Origin: Barnesiella sp.
Lineage (GTDB): Bacteria > Bacteroidota > Bacteroidia > Bacteroidales > Muribaculaceae
DNA: 64,000 nucleotides
Reading direction: 5' to 3'
NCBI GenBank assembly: GCA_014801075.1
Contig: JAAVEW010000004.1
Span: 63,600 to 127,599, forward strand
This document shows positions 34,153 through 44,400 of this stretch, in pieces; the stretch's first letter is position 1, and every line of letters starts with the position of its first letter. The position numbers and the translations under genes were made by a program. A model generated the notes under the pieces. That model did not search any database. It saw only the letters and a list, made by a program, of their open reading frames with translations, and had not been told where the DNA came from.

Positions 34153-37100
34153 ATGAAAAAATACTTCATTTCAGCGCTTGCGTTGGCCGGGCTGACAGCC
34201 CTGGCTTCAGGCTTGGTGGTCAATCCCTCGCTTCCCGAAGAGAAAGCGGAGGCATCGGCTCCCACCATGCCGTCAACAACGGCGCGCAAAGCGAGTGCCC
34301 CGGCCGCAGCCGAGGTGCCGGTTGCTATGCCCTTGGTCCGCAATGCGGAACCGGTGGCGGCGCAGCCCGTGTCAACGCCCTTTACCGTTTCCGACTCCAT
34401 CATGTCGGCGATGAGGGCACCCCGCCGCGCGGCATCACTCTCGACAGCCGCCGACCTTGTTGGCAGCTATGTGCAGACCTCTACCAGCCTTGCAGGCAGC
34501 GCGGGTGACAGCGGTAACGCCACCAAAATTTCTCTCGGCGAAGAGGAAAACAGCATCATCATCGAGCGCTTCTGGTCCAACCAGTACACCCCCGGCTATC
34601 TCGAGGTAAAAGGTACTGTTGACCTTGCCACAGCCACTATCTCAATCCCTGCTCAGCAGGTTTATACCGACGCTACCTACGGCCCGGTTTCACTCGTAAA
34701 GACCGCCACCGGCGCTCCGTTGCGCAATGAGCCCATCACCGCAACTATCGCTGCCGACGGCTCTATAACACTCACCTCACCCTGGGGTCTTTATGTCGAC
34801 GAAGGCACCATGAAGGACCAGTACATCTACGCCAACTATAACACGCGTCTGCGTCCGGCCAACGCCACCCTTCAGTTCAAGACCTACGCCGAGCCCAACC
34901 TCCTCTACAGCTACGACGTGCTCGTTGAGCAGACAGGTGTAAACACTATTGAAATCACCAACTTCGCCAACGCCGGCCTCGTCACCGAAGCCACTCTCGG
35001 AGGTGACCGCACTATGAGCATCCCCTACGTGCCCGTGGAGCTTTACCCCTTCCGCGGCTACCTGCTCGAACTGCGTCCCGTGTGTGACTTCCAGTACACC
35101 GCCGCCGACGGCTCTATACGTTACTACTCTTTCGGTCTCAACTCCGCCCCCGCTCCTGCCGGCGACAACTCCACAATATCGTGGGGCAACTGGGCACTCC
35201 TCGCCGAGGGCATCGGTACTCTCGACATCAACTCCGAGGGCAGCATCACACTCAAAGAGGGGGAGATTGTATATCCCACCGACTACGATGCCGACTTCGA
35301 GGGTAAAGGTACCGAAAGCGAGCCTTACCTGATCAAGACCGTCGACAACCTCAACGCCCTTGCATCAATCGTCAACAAGACGAAATGTCCTGCCGGACAG
35401 TCGACCGTCGAGGTTTACGCCGACACTTACTTCCGTCTTGAAGCCGACCTCGACCTGCAGAACGTACCCTTCACCGCCATCGGTGCCGAGCAGTACCACA
35501 CCTTCGCAGGCGTATTCGACGGTAACGGCCACACTATCCGAAATCTCAAACAGAATCTCCAAAGTCATCTCAACTACGGCGGTCTCTTCGGTGTCATCGG
35601 CGGCAAAGCCGTCATCAAGAACCTGACCGTCGAGAAGGCTGACCTCACGACCAATGCCTACACCGGCGTCATCGTCGGCACGGGCCACGGCGTCATCGAC
35701 AATTGCCATGTCGCTACAGCCGACATCGTCAACTACAACACCGGTACGGGCGCCATCGCCGGTCTCTTCGAGGGCGAGGTGAAGAACTGTACGGTCAACG
35801 ACGCGTTCATCTACGGCCTCGGCGGCTATGTAGGCGGTACTGTGGGTGAGATGACAGCCTATGTCGAGAACAACGCCCTCGTGCGCTCCGCTATCACCGA
35901 CTGCGCCGTGACCAACACCAACATTGCCGTGTGGGGCACAAGCGAGCAGGGCAACCTCGCCGGCGGTGTCGTAGGTAACCTCTACTGGTCGACCCTCACA
36001 GGCTGCTACTACTCGGGCACAATCGACGGTTCCTACGAGTTCAACGGAGCTGCTGCCAGCAACATTGTTGGCGGTGTGGCCGGCGCCGTGCAGAACAGTA
36101 GTGTCGCCAACAGCTTCGCCGTAGGTAACTTTGTGGTTCAGGACTATAAATCATATGTAGGCGGTGTGGCCGGTATGCTTGCCGGCGATATGACCAACTG
36201 CTACGCCGCAGGTGCCGTGCAGGGTGCCAACACTACCTTTGCCGGCGGTCTCGCAGGTGCGGTCTACCACGCCACTGTCGATATTCTCACTCAGCAAACA
36301 GCCAAATCTACAATCAACTCCTCCTACACCTCAACCCAGGTGATTGCCTACATCACCGGTCTTGACAACAAGACTCAGTTGCGCGAGCTCGTAGGTTCGT
36401 TCGTAGTGTCGGACGGCATCACATCGCTCGACGATATGGTCACCATCACCGACTCATATTATAATACCGACCTCACCGACTTCGGCGGAACACGTTGCCG
36501 TGCCACCACTGCAACCCTCACCGACGGCACTCTTCCCGCCGGCCTCGCAGCCGACAGCTGGACTGCCACCAAAGGCATGTACCCCCGCCTCAAAGGCATC
36601 GACACCAACCAGGCCGCGTTGATGTCGGCTTCGTCAATCGAGTTTGCCGACGGCAGCACTGCAACCCGCCTGCGTGCCAATGCCACTCTCTGTCCGCAGG
36701 GCAACACCGAGTATTTCATTCTCACCGACGGTCAGCTCGGCAAGGCAGGCAAGTATTGCAGCATCAAGGGCAACACTCTCGAAATCGCTGACAACAACGG
36801 TGTTGACTACCTCATGGCTGTCAACGGCTCGGTAGTCTACCCCATACGCCTCGGCATCACCGGCAACGGCCTCGAAGGTCTCGGCACCGAAGAGAGCCCC
36901 ATGCTCATCCGCAACAAGGAGGACCTCAAGCTGCTCGCATCGCTCGTGACAGTCGACAACCCCTTCCACGGAGTCCACTTCCTCATGACCGACGACATCG
37001 ACCTCGAGGGTGAAACCGACTTCATCGGTATCGCCGTGTCGCGCACCCTTAACGCCAGCCTCGTGTTCAGCGGTATCTTCGACGGTGGCGGTCACACTAT

Positions 37101-40100
37101 CCACAACATGAAGATGCACGGTGTCACCTGGCAGGCCGGTAAAGCGCCCGCCGACGACCCCAACGGTCTCGGCACTGTCGACGGCACCAACTCCATCCAG
37201 TACCAGGCATTCATCGGCCGCCTCGACACTGACGGCGTGCTCAAGAACATCAACTTCGCAGCCGACTGCTCCGACGAGCGCTACAGCTACGGCGCTATAG
37301 CCGTGGCCCAGTGCAAGGGTACTATCGACAACGTGCGCAACTACGCATCGGTAAGCGTCTACAACGGTAACGCCGGCTCTATGGCCGCCACTACCGAAGC
37401 CACTTCCACCATCATCAACTGCTTCAACGCGGGCGATGTAATATCGGGCGGCGCCACTGCCGGCGGTATCGCAGGTACCAACAAGGGCGCTATCGAGAAC
37501 TGTGCCAACACAGGTAAGGTAGCCTCGGCCATCATCACCAACAAGACCGTCAACCCCGGCGCAACCACAATGGGTAACGTGGGCGGTATCGCAGGCTCTA
37601 TGAGCGACGGTACGCTTCTCAACGTGCTCAACACCGGCGACGTCTACGCCTATACCCACAATGCGGGCGGCATCTGCGGTAACTGGCTCTCCAAAAAGAC
37701 TACCGTCGGCGCCGTGGCCTACGGCACTGTCGGCACAGCCAAGGAGAAGATTACCACTATGGGCGGTTTTGCCGGTGACTTCGGCACCAACGCCTCTATC
37801 CCCGAAGGCTCTACAGCCAACTATTTTGACACTCAGATTGTTGGTTCGGGTACGGTAGGTATCAAACCTGCCGACGGCATCACCGCAGCCGAGACCGCAA
37901 CCCTCACCTCGGGCAACGCTCTCGCCGGCCTCGACACTGAAATCTGGGACTTCAAGGCAGGCATGTATCCCGTGCTCGCATCGTTTGCCGACGAGCCCTC
38001 GCTCGACGCTTACCGCCGCATCGTGGTCACCATGCCCGAAGGTGACACCCGCGCCAACCTTCATGGTACTTCGGCCCTCGCTCAGGTCGACGGCATGACA
38101 TGGTCGCTCGCCGACGGCACCGGTTTCACTATTTCCGGTTCAGAGCTTATCGCGCCCGCCGACGTTGAAACCGAGGTGACCGACACTCTCAACGCCGCCT
38201 ACAACGGCTTCACCAAGTCAATCCCCCTCTCGTCGAAACCCGCTTGTCCCGTCACCGGCGACGGCACCGCCAACAGTCCTCTCCTCATCACTTCGGCTCA
38301 GGAGTGGAACGCGCTTGCCGACTGGATGCAGATGATGATTTTCAACACTCAGGGCGTCTACGTTGCGCTCGCCGAAGATATCGACTTCGAGGGCGGCGAG
38401 ATGAAAGCACTCTCACCCTCCGATGCCAACGCCTGGGCCGGCACATTTGACGGCTGCGGCTACAAGGTATCAGGTTTCGACAATGTCACCACCGCCACTT
38501 ATCCCGCCGTGTTCAACACCGTGACTGCCGACGCTGTCATCAAGGACGTGACCTTCGAAGGTAAGATTACTGCCAAGACCGGCGGCTACATTACAGTTGT
38601 CGCCGGCAAGCTCTACGGCAAGATTGAGGGCGTAACCACCAACGTGGAAATCGACGCTACCGCCGCCGCGCTCAACAACATCGCGGGTATCACGGCCTAC
38701 GCCTACGCAGGTGCTTCGCTCATCGACTGCCACAACCTCGGCAACATCTCGTCGAAGGGTACGGGCTTAGCCGGTATCTGTGTTGACGCCGCTGCCGGTG
38801 TCACCTTCACCGACTGCTCCAACGAGGGCGACCTGACCACCACAACCGTTACTGCCAACACCTACATGGGCGGTATCGTGGCTCAGTCCAACCCCAACTC
38901 CTTCCTGCGCTGCTACAACACCGGCGCGCTCACCGGCTCCAACAAGTCCAACGGCATTGCCGGTATCGTAGCCAACATGCGCGCTACCGCAGGCCGCTCG
39001 TTCGTGTTCACCTACTGCTACAATACGGGTGACATCACCGGTTCCGCATTCCTCGGCGGTCTTACAGGTAACTCTGCCACCACCGTAGGCGGTACGGGTA
39101 TCGACGCTCTCAGCTGCTACAACAGCGGTAACATCAACTCTATCGCCACTGCCAATGTGGCTTCATCAGGTTCGGCCGGCCTCTTCGCCGTCTACAACGC
39201 CGCGTCAAGCATCTACAACTGCTACAACTCGGGTACGGTGACTTCAACCGCATGTCAGAATATCGGCGGTATCACCGGTTTCTACAAGGCCAACCCCGGT
39301 GCGCAGTATCCCGTAGTCATCTATGGCTGCTACAATGAGGGCGCCATCAACTCGGCTTCCCATACAGTCGGCGGTATCTCCGGGGCGGTCGCAGGCTTCA
39401 CCACCATTGAGAATTGCTACAACGTGGCTCCCGTCACCGCGCTCAACAGCGTAGGCGGTATCCTCGGCGGTGCAACCATCGTATCCACTGAGGTGACCAA
39501 CTGCTGGAACTCCGGTGCCATCTCCGCTACCGGTACAGGCACTGGCGCTTACACTGCCGCCACTTCGGGTATCGCTGCCGGTGGTATTGCCGGTCGCGCC
39601 CAGGGTAAGTACAGCTACTGCTACAACCTCGGTGAAGTATCGGGTGCTACCTATGTAGCCGGTATCGCCGGACAGCCCACCAAGGGCTCATCGGCCTCGG
39701 CTTGCGGTACTCAGGTGCTCGACTGCTACAATGCAGGCGTAGTGTCATCAACCATCGCTGATGGCGAGGCCGGCCACCTTATCGGTATGGCAGCCAACTG
39801 GAACGATGCCTTCAATAAGGCTGAAGGCTCATTCTACCTCACCGACGTTGATGGTAACGCAGCCAGCGAGTCAGCTATCGGTACTGCTTTCACTACTGTC
39901 GAGCTCGTAGCTGACAAAGAAGCCGAAATCGGTTCGGAATGGGAGCGCAACCTCTACTGTCTGCCCGTCCTCAAAAGCGATGCCGACAACGACCGCGCGC
40001 TTCTCAACAGTATCTGTCTGCTTGAATCGGACAACGATGTCCTGACTCCCGTCACCGCTGCCACCACCGTCACCAAGGCTCTCGTAGTCGGTAACCCCGC

Positions 40101-40386
40101 GGGCACTGACTGGACAAGCGCCGACAACATTGCGGTTGACGGCAACAGCGCGGTGTTCAACAAGACAATCATCGGCGAGACAAGCCTCACTGCCACTCGC
40201 GGTGACTACTCCCGCACGTTCACCTTCAAGGCCGACGTAACCTCCGGCATCGACAGCATCGAATCGGCCGCCGACGATGCTGACGCCATCTACTACGACC
40301 TTAACGGTATCCGCGTCAACAACCCCGCAGAGGGTCGCCCCTACATCCGCGTAATCAACGGCAAAGCAACCAAAATAATCCGCTAA
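34153..40386 (+). CDS. Giant GLUG-repeat secreted protein with Por-like tail
   Basis: A 2077-residue protein, not an evident enzyme. The signal peptide is followed by a low-complexity Ala/Pro/Glu linker (about 25-90) and a beta-rich N-terminal domain (about 95-370). Three large modules each open with a similar phrase: GKGTESEPYLIKT (about 384), GLGTEESPMLIRN (about 908) and GDGTANSPLLITS (about 1368). Each then continues with a parallel-helix-like region rich in GLUG motifs (GGLFGVIGG, GGVAGAVQNS, GGIAGTNKGAIENC, CYNSGTVTS), over twenty in all. Spacers of Asn-Cys and Cys-Tyr-Asn recur. The tail is IYYDLNGIRVNN...KATKIIR. GLUG proteins in gut Bacteroidales are usually taken as adhesins or surface glycan binders; which applies here is unknown. 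It has its own promoter. Confidence 0.82.
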   Translation: MKKYFISALALAGLTALASGLVVNPSLPEEKAEASAPTMPSTTARKASAPAAAEVPVAMPLVRNAEPVAAQPVSTPFTVSDSIMSAMRAPRRAASLSTAADLVGSYVQTSTSLAGSAGDSGNATKISLGEEENSIIIERFWSNQYTPGYLEVKGTVDLATATISIPAQQVYTDATYGPVSLVKTATGAPLRNEPITATIAADGSITLTSPWGLYVDEGTMKDQYIYANYNTRLRPANATLQFKTYAEPNLLYSYDVLVEQTGVNTIEITNFANAGLVTEATLGGDRTMSIPYVPVELYPFRGYLLELRPVCDFQYTAADGSIRYYSFGLNSAPAPAGDNSTISWGNWALLAEGIGTLDINSEGSITLKEGEIVYPTDYDADFEGKGTESEPYLIKTVDNLNALASIVNKTKCPAGQSTVEVYADTYFRLEADLDLQNVPFTAIGAEQYHTFAGVFDGNGHTIRNLKQNLQSHLNYGGLFGVIGGKAVIKNLTVEKADLTTNAYTGVIVGTGHGVIDNCHVATADIVNYNTGTGAIAGLFEGEVKNCTVNDAFIYGLGGYVGGTVGEMTAYVENNALVRSAITDCAVTNTNIAVWGTSEQGNLAGGVVGNLYWSTLTGCYYSGTIDGSYEFNGAAASNIVGGVAGAVQNSSVANSFAVGNFVVQDYKSYVGGVAGMLAGDMTNCYAAGAVQGANTTFAGGLAGAVYHATVDILTQQTAKSTINSSYTSTQVIAYITGLDNKTQLRELVGSFVVSDGITSLDDMVTITDSYYNTDLTDFGGTRCRATTATLTDGTLPAGLAADSWTATKGMYPRLKGIDTNQAALMSASSIEFADGSTATRLRANATLCPQGNTEYFILTDGQLGKAGKYCSIKGNTLEIADNNGVDYLMAVNGSVVYPIRLGITGNGLEGLGTEESPMLIRNKEDLKLLASLVTVDNPFHGVHFLMTDDIDLEGETDFIGIAVSRTLNASLVFSGIFDGGGHTIHNMKMHGVTWQAGKAPADDPNGLGTVDGTNSIQYQAFIGRLDTDGVLKNINFAADCSDERYSYGAIAVAQCKGTIDNVRNYASVSVYNGNAGSMAATTEATSTIINCFNAGDVISGGATAGGIAGTNKGAIENCANTGKVASAIITNKTVNPGATTMGNVGGIAGSMSDGTLLNVLNTGDVYAYTHNAGGICGNWLSKKTTVGAVAYGTVGTAKEKITTMGGFAGDFGTNASIPEGSTANYFDTQIVGSGTVGIKPADGITAAETATLTSGNALAGLDTEIWDFKAGMYPVLASFADEPSLDAYRRIVVTMPEGDTRANLHGTSALAQVDGMTWSLADGTGFTISGSELIAPADVETEVTDTLNAAYNGFTKSIPLSSKPACPVTGDGTANSPLLITSAQEWNALADWMQMMIFNTQGVYVALAEDIDFEGGEMKALSPSDANAWAGTFDGCGYKVSGFDNVTTATYPAVFNTVTADAVIKDVTFEGKITAKTGGYITVVAGKLYGKIEGVTTNVEIDATAAALNNIAGITAYAYAGASLIDCHNLGNISSKGTGLAGICVDAAAGVTFTDCSNEGDLTTTTVTANTYMGGIVAQSNPNSFLRCYNTGALTGSNKSNGIAGIVANMRATAGRSFVFTYCYNTGDITGSAFLGGLTGNSATTVGGTGIDALSCYNSGNINSIATANVASSGSAGLFAVYNAASSIYNCYNSGTVTSTACQNIGGITGFYKANPGAQYPVVIYGCYNEGAINSASHTVGGISGAVAGFTTIENCYNVAPVTALNSVGGILGGATIVSTEVTNCWNSGAISATGTGTGAYTAATSGIAAGGIAGRAQGKYSYCYNLGEVSGATYVAGIAGQPTKGSSASACGTQVLDCYNAGVVSSTIADGEAGHLIGMAANWNDAFNKAEGSFYLTDVDGNAASESAIGTAFTTVELVADKEAEIGSEWERNLYCLPVLKSDADNDRALLNSICLLESDNDVLTPVTAATTVTKALVVGNPAGTDWTSADNIAVDGNSAVFNKTIIGETSLTATRGDYSRTFTFKADVTSGIDSIESAADDADAIYYDLNGIRVNNPAEGRPYIRVINGKATKIIR

Positions 40387-40412
40387 GCCGCGCCAACCCA
40401 CGCAAATCTCAC

Positions 40413-40500
40413 AAGGCTGCGCCGTAAACCTTAATTACGGCGCAGCCTTACTAATTATAAATGTCCACGAATAGGGCGTGCCATCCCGGCACGCCCTATT
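40413..40500 (+). terminator. Two consecutive hairpins after the GLUG protein gene
   Basis: Stem 1 is 15 bp (AAGGCTGCGCCGTAA, arms 40413-40427 and 40435-40449). Stem 2 is 13 bp (AATAGGGCGTGCC, arms 40470-40482 and 40488-40500). Neither has a clear T tract, but the paired strong stems after a long gene fit a terminator. Confidence 0.6.
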
Positions 40501-40558
40501 ATATTATGGTGTCGCAAGACACAACCCCGTTCTTTTTATTCCTGCCCTCAGTCAACGT

Positions 40559-40589
40559 TTTGGAAAATAGCGTTTAATTATTATCTTTG
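40559..40589 (+). promoter_or_regulatory. Promoter of the toxin-antitoxin pair
   Basis: TTTG (40559-40562), a 19-nt spacer and TATCTTTG (40582-40589): the best match to the full Bacteroidetes promoter in the window. The start codon follows 30 nt later. Confidence 0.75.
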
Positions 40590-40619
40590 CAATTGATATA
40601 CAGAATATAACGAAGTAGT

Positions 40620-40925
40620 ATGCACCTTGTTGAGATAAATATCCGTAAGATAATCGATATATGCAGGCGTTTTCACGTGCGCAAGCTGTGGGTTTTCGGG
40701 TCGATATTGACTAATCGGTTTAACGAAAGCAGCGATGTTGATTTGTGCGTTGATTTTGACAAAAGCAGCATTGACCTGTCAGATTATGCCGACAATTTTT
40801 TCGACTTTCAGTATGCTCTTGAGGACCTGTTTGGTCGGAAAGTCGACATCACCGAAGACTCTGCCGTGCGCAATCCCTATTTCCGACAAGAATTAAACCA
40901 AACACGCCGCCTGATTTATGGATGA
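40620..40925 (+). CDS. mntA: MntA-type minimal nucleotidyltransferase (antitoxin)
   Basis: A 101-residue Pol-beta-fold nucleotidyltransferase. The signature G-S-x10-D-x-D is exact: G27-S28 in VFGSIL and D39/D41 in SDVDLCVD. A third acidic residue is available near KVDITED. In HepT/MntA systems the MNT protein AMPylates a tyrosine on the HEPN partner and so neutralises it. The stop overlaps the start of the HEPN gene by 8 nt, the usual coupled arrangement. The gene is more A/T-rich than its neighbours and is unrelated to glycan use, which suggests separate acquisition. Confidence 0.9.
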   Translation: MHLVEINIRKIIDICRRFHVRKLWVFGSILTNRFNESSDVDLCVDFDKSSIDLSDYADNFFDFQYALEDLFGRKVDITEDSAVRNPYFRQELNQTRRLIYG

Positions 40926-41265
40926 AAAACTGATATCCAAATATCTTAATGATATTCTTGATTCAATAGTGCAGATAGAGTCCTACTTTGATACTATGCC
41001 GTGTCGGTTTGATGTGTATTGCAACACGCCAATGATGCAACGTGCTATTCAGATGAACATATCCATTATTGGTGAGGCTACAAATAAATTGCTGAAGATT
41101 GCACCTGAAGTACCGATTACGAAGGCAAGAAAAATTGTGGACACCCGTAATTACTTGATTCATGGCTATGACAGTGTCAGTCATGATATGGTATGGTCAA
41201 TTGTAATAAAACATCTTCCGCTGTTGAAAACAGAAGTTAAGGAACTGATATCCAACTATCAATAG
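40918..41265 (+). CDS. hepT: HepT-type HEPN domain ribonuclease (toxin)
   Basis: A 115-residue helical DUF86/HEPN protein. The RNase and modification motif R-x4-H-x-Y is present as R77-NYLI-H82-G-Y84, so both the catalytic pair and the tyrosine that MntA modifies are intact. The preceding helix (MQRAIQMNISIIGEATNKLLK) is typical of DUF86. It is translationally coupled to the upstream nucleotidyltransferase and ends 19 nt before a strong terminator. In the known systems it cleaves RNA (tRNA in one studied case); the target here is unknown. Confidence 0.9.
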   Translation: MDEKLISKYLNDILDSIVQIESYFDTMPCRFDVYCNTPMMQRAIQMNISIIGEATNKLLKIAPEVPITKARKIVDTRNYLIHGYDSVSHDMVWSIVIKHLPLLKTEVKELISNYQ

Positions 41266-41283
41266 CTATTCAGGGACTGATAT

Positions 41284-41340
41284 AAAAAGCCGGAGCACTG
41301 TGGTGGCAGGTTGATGCCTGCGTTGGTGCTCCGGCTTTTT
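41284..41340. terminator. Bidirectional terminator after HepT
   Basis: A 15-bp perfect stem (AAAAAGCCGGAGCAC, arms 41284-41298 and 41326-41340) with an inner GCAGG/CCTGC stem has T runs on both strands. It separates the toxin-antitoxin pair from the convergent GH2-FG-GAP gene. Confidence 0.85.
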
Positions 41341-41480
41341 TGTTTTGTTGTATTTTGGTGTGCGACCCGGGCGGGGCGCGGCTGTATCGGTTATTCCTTT
41401 CTCAGTGTGTTAATAGGTGTAAAGTTTCAAGCAATGTTTTGGGGTGGTGGGGAGTGAGAGAGGATGGTGAGGGCGGGGGA

Positions 41481-44400
41481 TTAGCGGATGATGAATTTGA
41501 TGGTGGCGGGAGAGTGGTGTTTGGCGGCGAGAGAGGCTACGTAGAGGCCCGGTTGGGGGAGAGCTACGGTGCCGCGGCCTGTCACTTCGTCGCGGCGGAC
41601 GAGGATGCCTGCGGCGTTGTAGATGCTGAGAGTAGCGGCACCCGCGCCGGCGGTGTATCCCAGAGCATGCTCAAGGGGATACACCGCGGGAGTGGTGTCA
41701 ATAGCGATACCGTCGACCGACGAGAGGTCGGCGCCGTTAAACTTGGCTGTGGCAAACTTACCGGCAGCCTTGCCGTTGTCAATAGCCTGCACGCCCCATT
41801 CATACTCGGCATTGTCGACGGGAATCGACAGCGAGATGGTTGTGCCGGCGATAGCGGGAGTGAGTTCCGTCACCTTCATGCGGCCTGTGGCGATGTCGGC
41901 GGGGAGGGTCATGTAAGCCTTGTCGTCGCCCGCTTTGCGCACGAACACGTTGTAGCGCAGGGCCTCGGCGGGAGTGTTGTCATCGTTGGCGGCGTCCCAG
42001 CTGAGAATGAGTTTGCCGGAAGCGGCATCGTAGGCCACGCGCAGGTTTTCGGGAGCTGAGGGAGCGGCGTTGACGTCGGCCGAAGTGTTGGTGTAGAGCT
42101 GCGCGTTGCAGTCCTTGCCGCAGCCTGATGAAGAGGCCCAGCCCATAGTCCAGGCGTCGAGACGGTTATCGTTGTCGTAGTCGATAAGGTGGCAGTTGCC
42201 GTGGCTTATACGGTCGAAAGTAAACTTCTTGCCGAACGGGTCGTCATACCATCCGCCCATATCCTTGAATGTGAAGTCGCCGCGGTTGAGGTAGAGCCAG
42301 GTAGTGATTTCGTGGGTGGAACCGTGACCGCCGATGAGGATGTCGGGATAGCCGTCGCCGTTGACGTCGGCCACGTCGGGAGTGGCGCCGTCGACGCCCT
42401 CAAAGCCGCTCTTGTCATTGATTACGAGAGAGAACTTGCGGTTGCCGTCGTTGCGGTAGATGTAGATGTCCTTGCGAGAGCCGGCGCCGTAGTTGGAGTA
42501 GCCGGTCACGAGAATGTCGGTGAGACCGTCGGCATTGAAGTCGGCGGGCACGCATGATGAGTCGTAAGAGCCGAACATGCGGCCGGGCAGTTCGCTGAAT
42601 GTGCCGTCGCCATTGTTCCAGTAGATGTGGAGATTGGCTTCGAGCGAACCGTAGCCCGATGCCATGATGTCGAGGTTGCCGTCGTTGTCAAGGTCGGCGA
42701 AATATACCGAGCCGCGTGAGAAACCGGGAAGCTCGGCCACGCCGTCGAGCGGAGTGCGCTGCAGTTCGAAACCGTTGCCGCCGAGATTCTTGTAGAGCGA
42801 GAGCACGCGGCGGTCGTTGCGGATGAGGGGAGTACCGTCGGTGTCGGTATCCTCATAGTCAGCGTAGCCCATGACCACGATGTCGGTGAAGCCGTCGTTG
42901 TTGTAGTCGCCGGCCGATGCCCAGTGGCGTGAGCGGCCACCGTCGCGGGCGTTGTAGATGGGAGCGATGCCGTAGGCACCGTCAACGTTTACGTCGGTGA
43001 AGTTGCCGTTGCCGTCATTCTTGTAGAGAAAGGCGGCGATGTCGGCGAGATTGTCGCTGTAGTTTCTGTTCTTCAGGCCGGGCATGAAGAGGTCGAGGTT
43101 GCCGTCGTTGTCGATGTCGAGCCACACGGGGTCGGCGTAGAAGCAGGGTGCGATGGCGTTGTTGACGGTTTTGAACGCGCCCTCACCTGCGTGTTTGTAG
43201 ATGAGGGTGCGGTCATCGTTCAGATGGTTGTGGTGGCCCGAGTAGAGCAGTTCGAGGTTGCCGTCGTTGTCAATGTCGCCCCAGGCCACGTTGGAACGGT
43301 CGGCAGTGTGGGAAAAGTCAGTGGCGGTAACCTTCTTGAACGAAGGGGTAGCGGGATTCACCACGTTGTCTTCGTATTCGGTAAATTCAGTGGGGTAATA
43401 CTCCGAGAAATCCTCGGTGTATTCGATATCCTTGTCGGAGAAAGCCGAGATGCCGAGGTCCATAATCTGGCCGCCCGAGCCCTGCTTGCCGAGGATGGCG
43501 ATAAGGTTCCATTCGCCGGGGCGGATAGCAGCCTTTGCGGCGTCTGAGATGTCGACGGGAATGTAGCCGCCGGTGAAGCCGGTACGTGAGGCAGCCCACA
43601 CGCCGTTGATGTATATCTCGATATCATCATCGTGGAAAGTCACGAAGCGGAGAGTCTCGATTTCCTCGGGAGTGAGGTCGCCGATTTTAAACCAGCGGCG
43701 CATCACGATGCGGTTGGTGTTCCAGTTAGTGCCCACGAGATTCTGTGACGAGCCTACGTTGGCACCGAAAGCAGCTTCCCCGACAGGCCATGACGAGTCG
43801 TCAAATCCTGTTTCCTGCCAGTGGGCGGGCACGTTGGAGCTTGTGTTGTAGCGCCACTTGTAGCGGTGCGAGCCGCTTGTCGAGATGATGGGAGTGACGT
43901 GCATGTCGCTGTGGGGAAGAGCGATTACCTCTTCGATTTTGGAACGCAATTTCGCGGGATTGTCGGTCTTGAGCACCTTGCGGTCATAGGTCAGGATACC
44001 GTTTTTCTCAATCTCCACGTCGGCTATCTGAGTGTAGACGGCGGCGTTGAGGCCCATGTGATAGAGGTCCATCAGCTCGTCGCAGAGCATATTGAAATAG
44101 TCGGTGAAGTCACCCTTGGTCTCTACCACGGTGTACTGGAAGTCGCCGCCGGGCCATATATGTCCCGGTTCCTTGAGCGTGATACCGCCATACTCGCCGC
44201 AGACTGCCGCGCGCGATGCGTGGGTGGGGCATGAGGGGTGGGGGTAGCTGTGGGTATCGATGATGTCGCCTATTTCGTGGTCGGTCCAGCCGCTGGCGTT
44301 ACATATCAGCGAAGCTTTGCCGAAGCGCGCGGGCGACAGACGGTTTACGTTGTTCTGCACGAGGGCGGTCACTTCGGGGGTGTCAAACTGGCCCCAGCCT

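Noticed and set aside
36634-38064. A 476-codon minus-strand frame inside the GLUG gene
   Set aside because: Antisense to repeat-rich coding sequence; composition (Val, Gly, His, Asp) is typical of a reverse-complement shadow.
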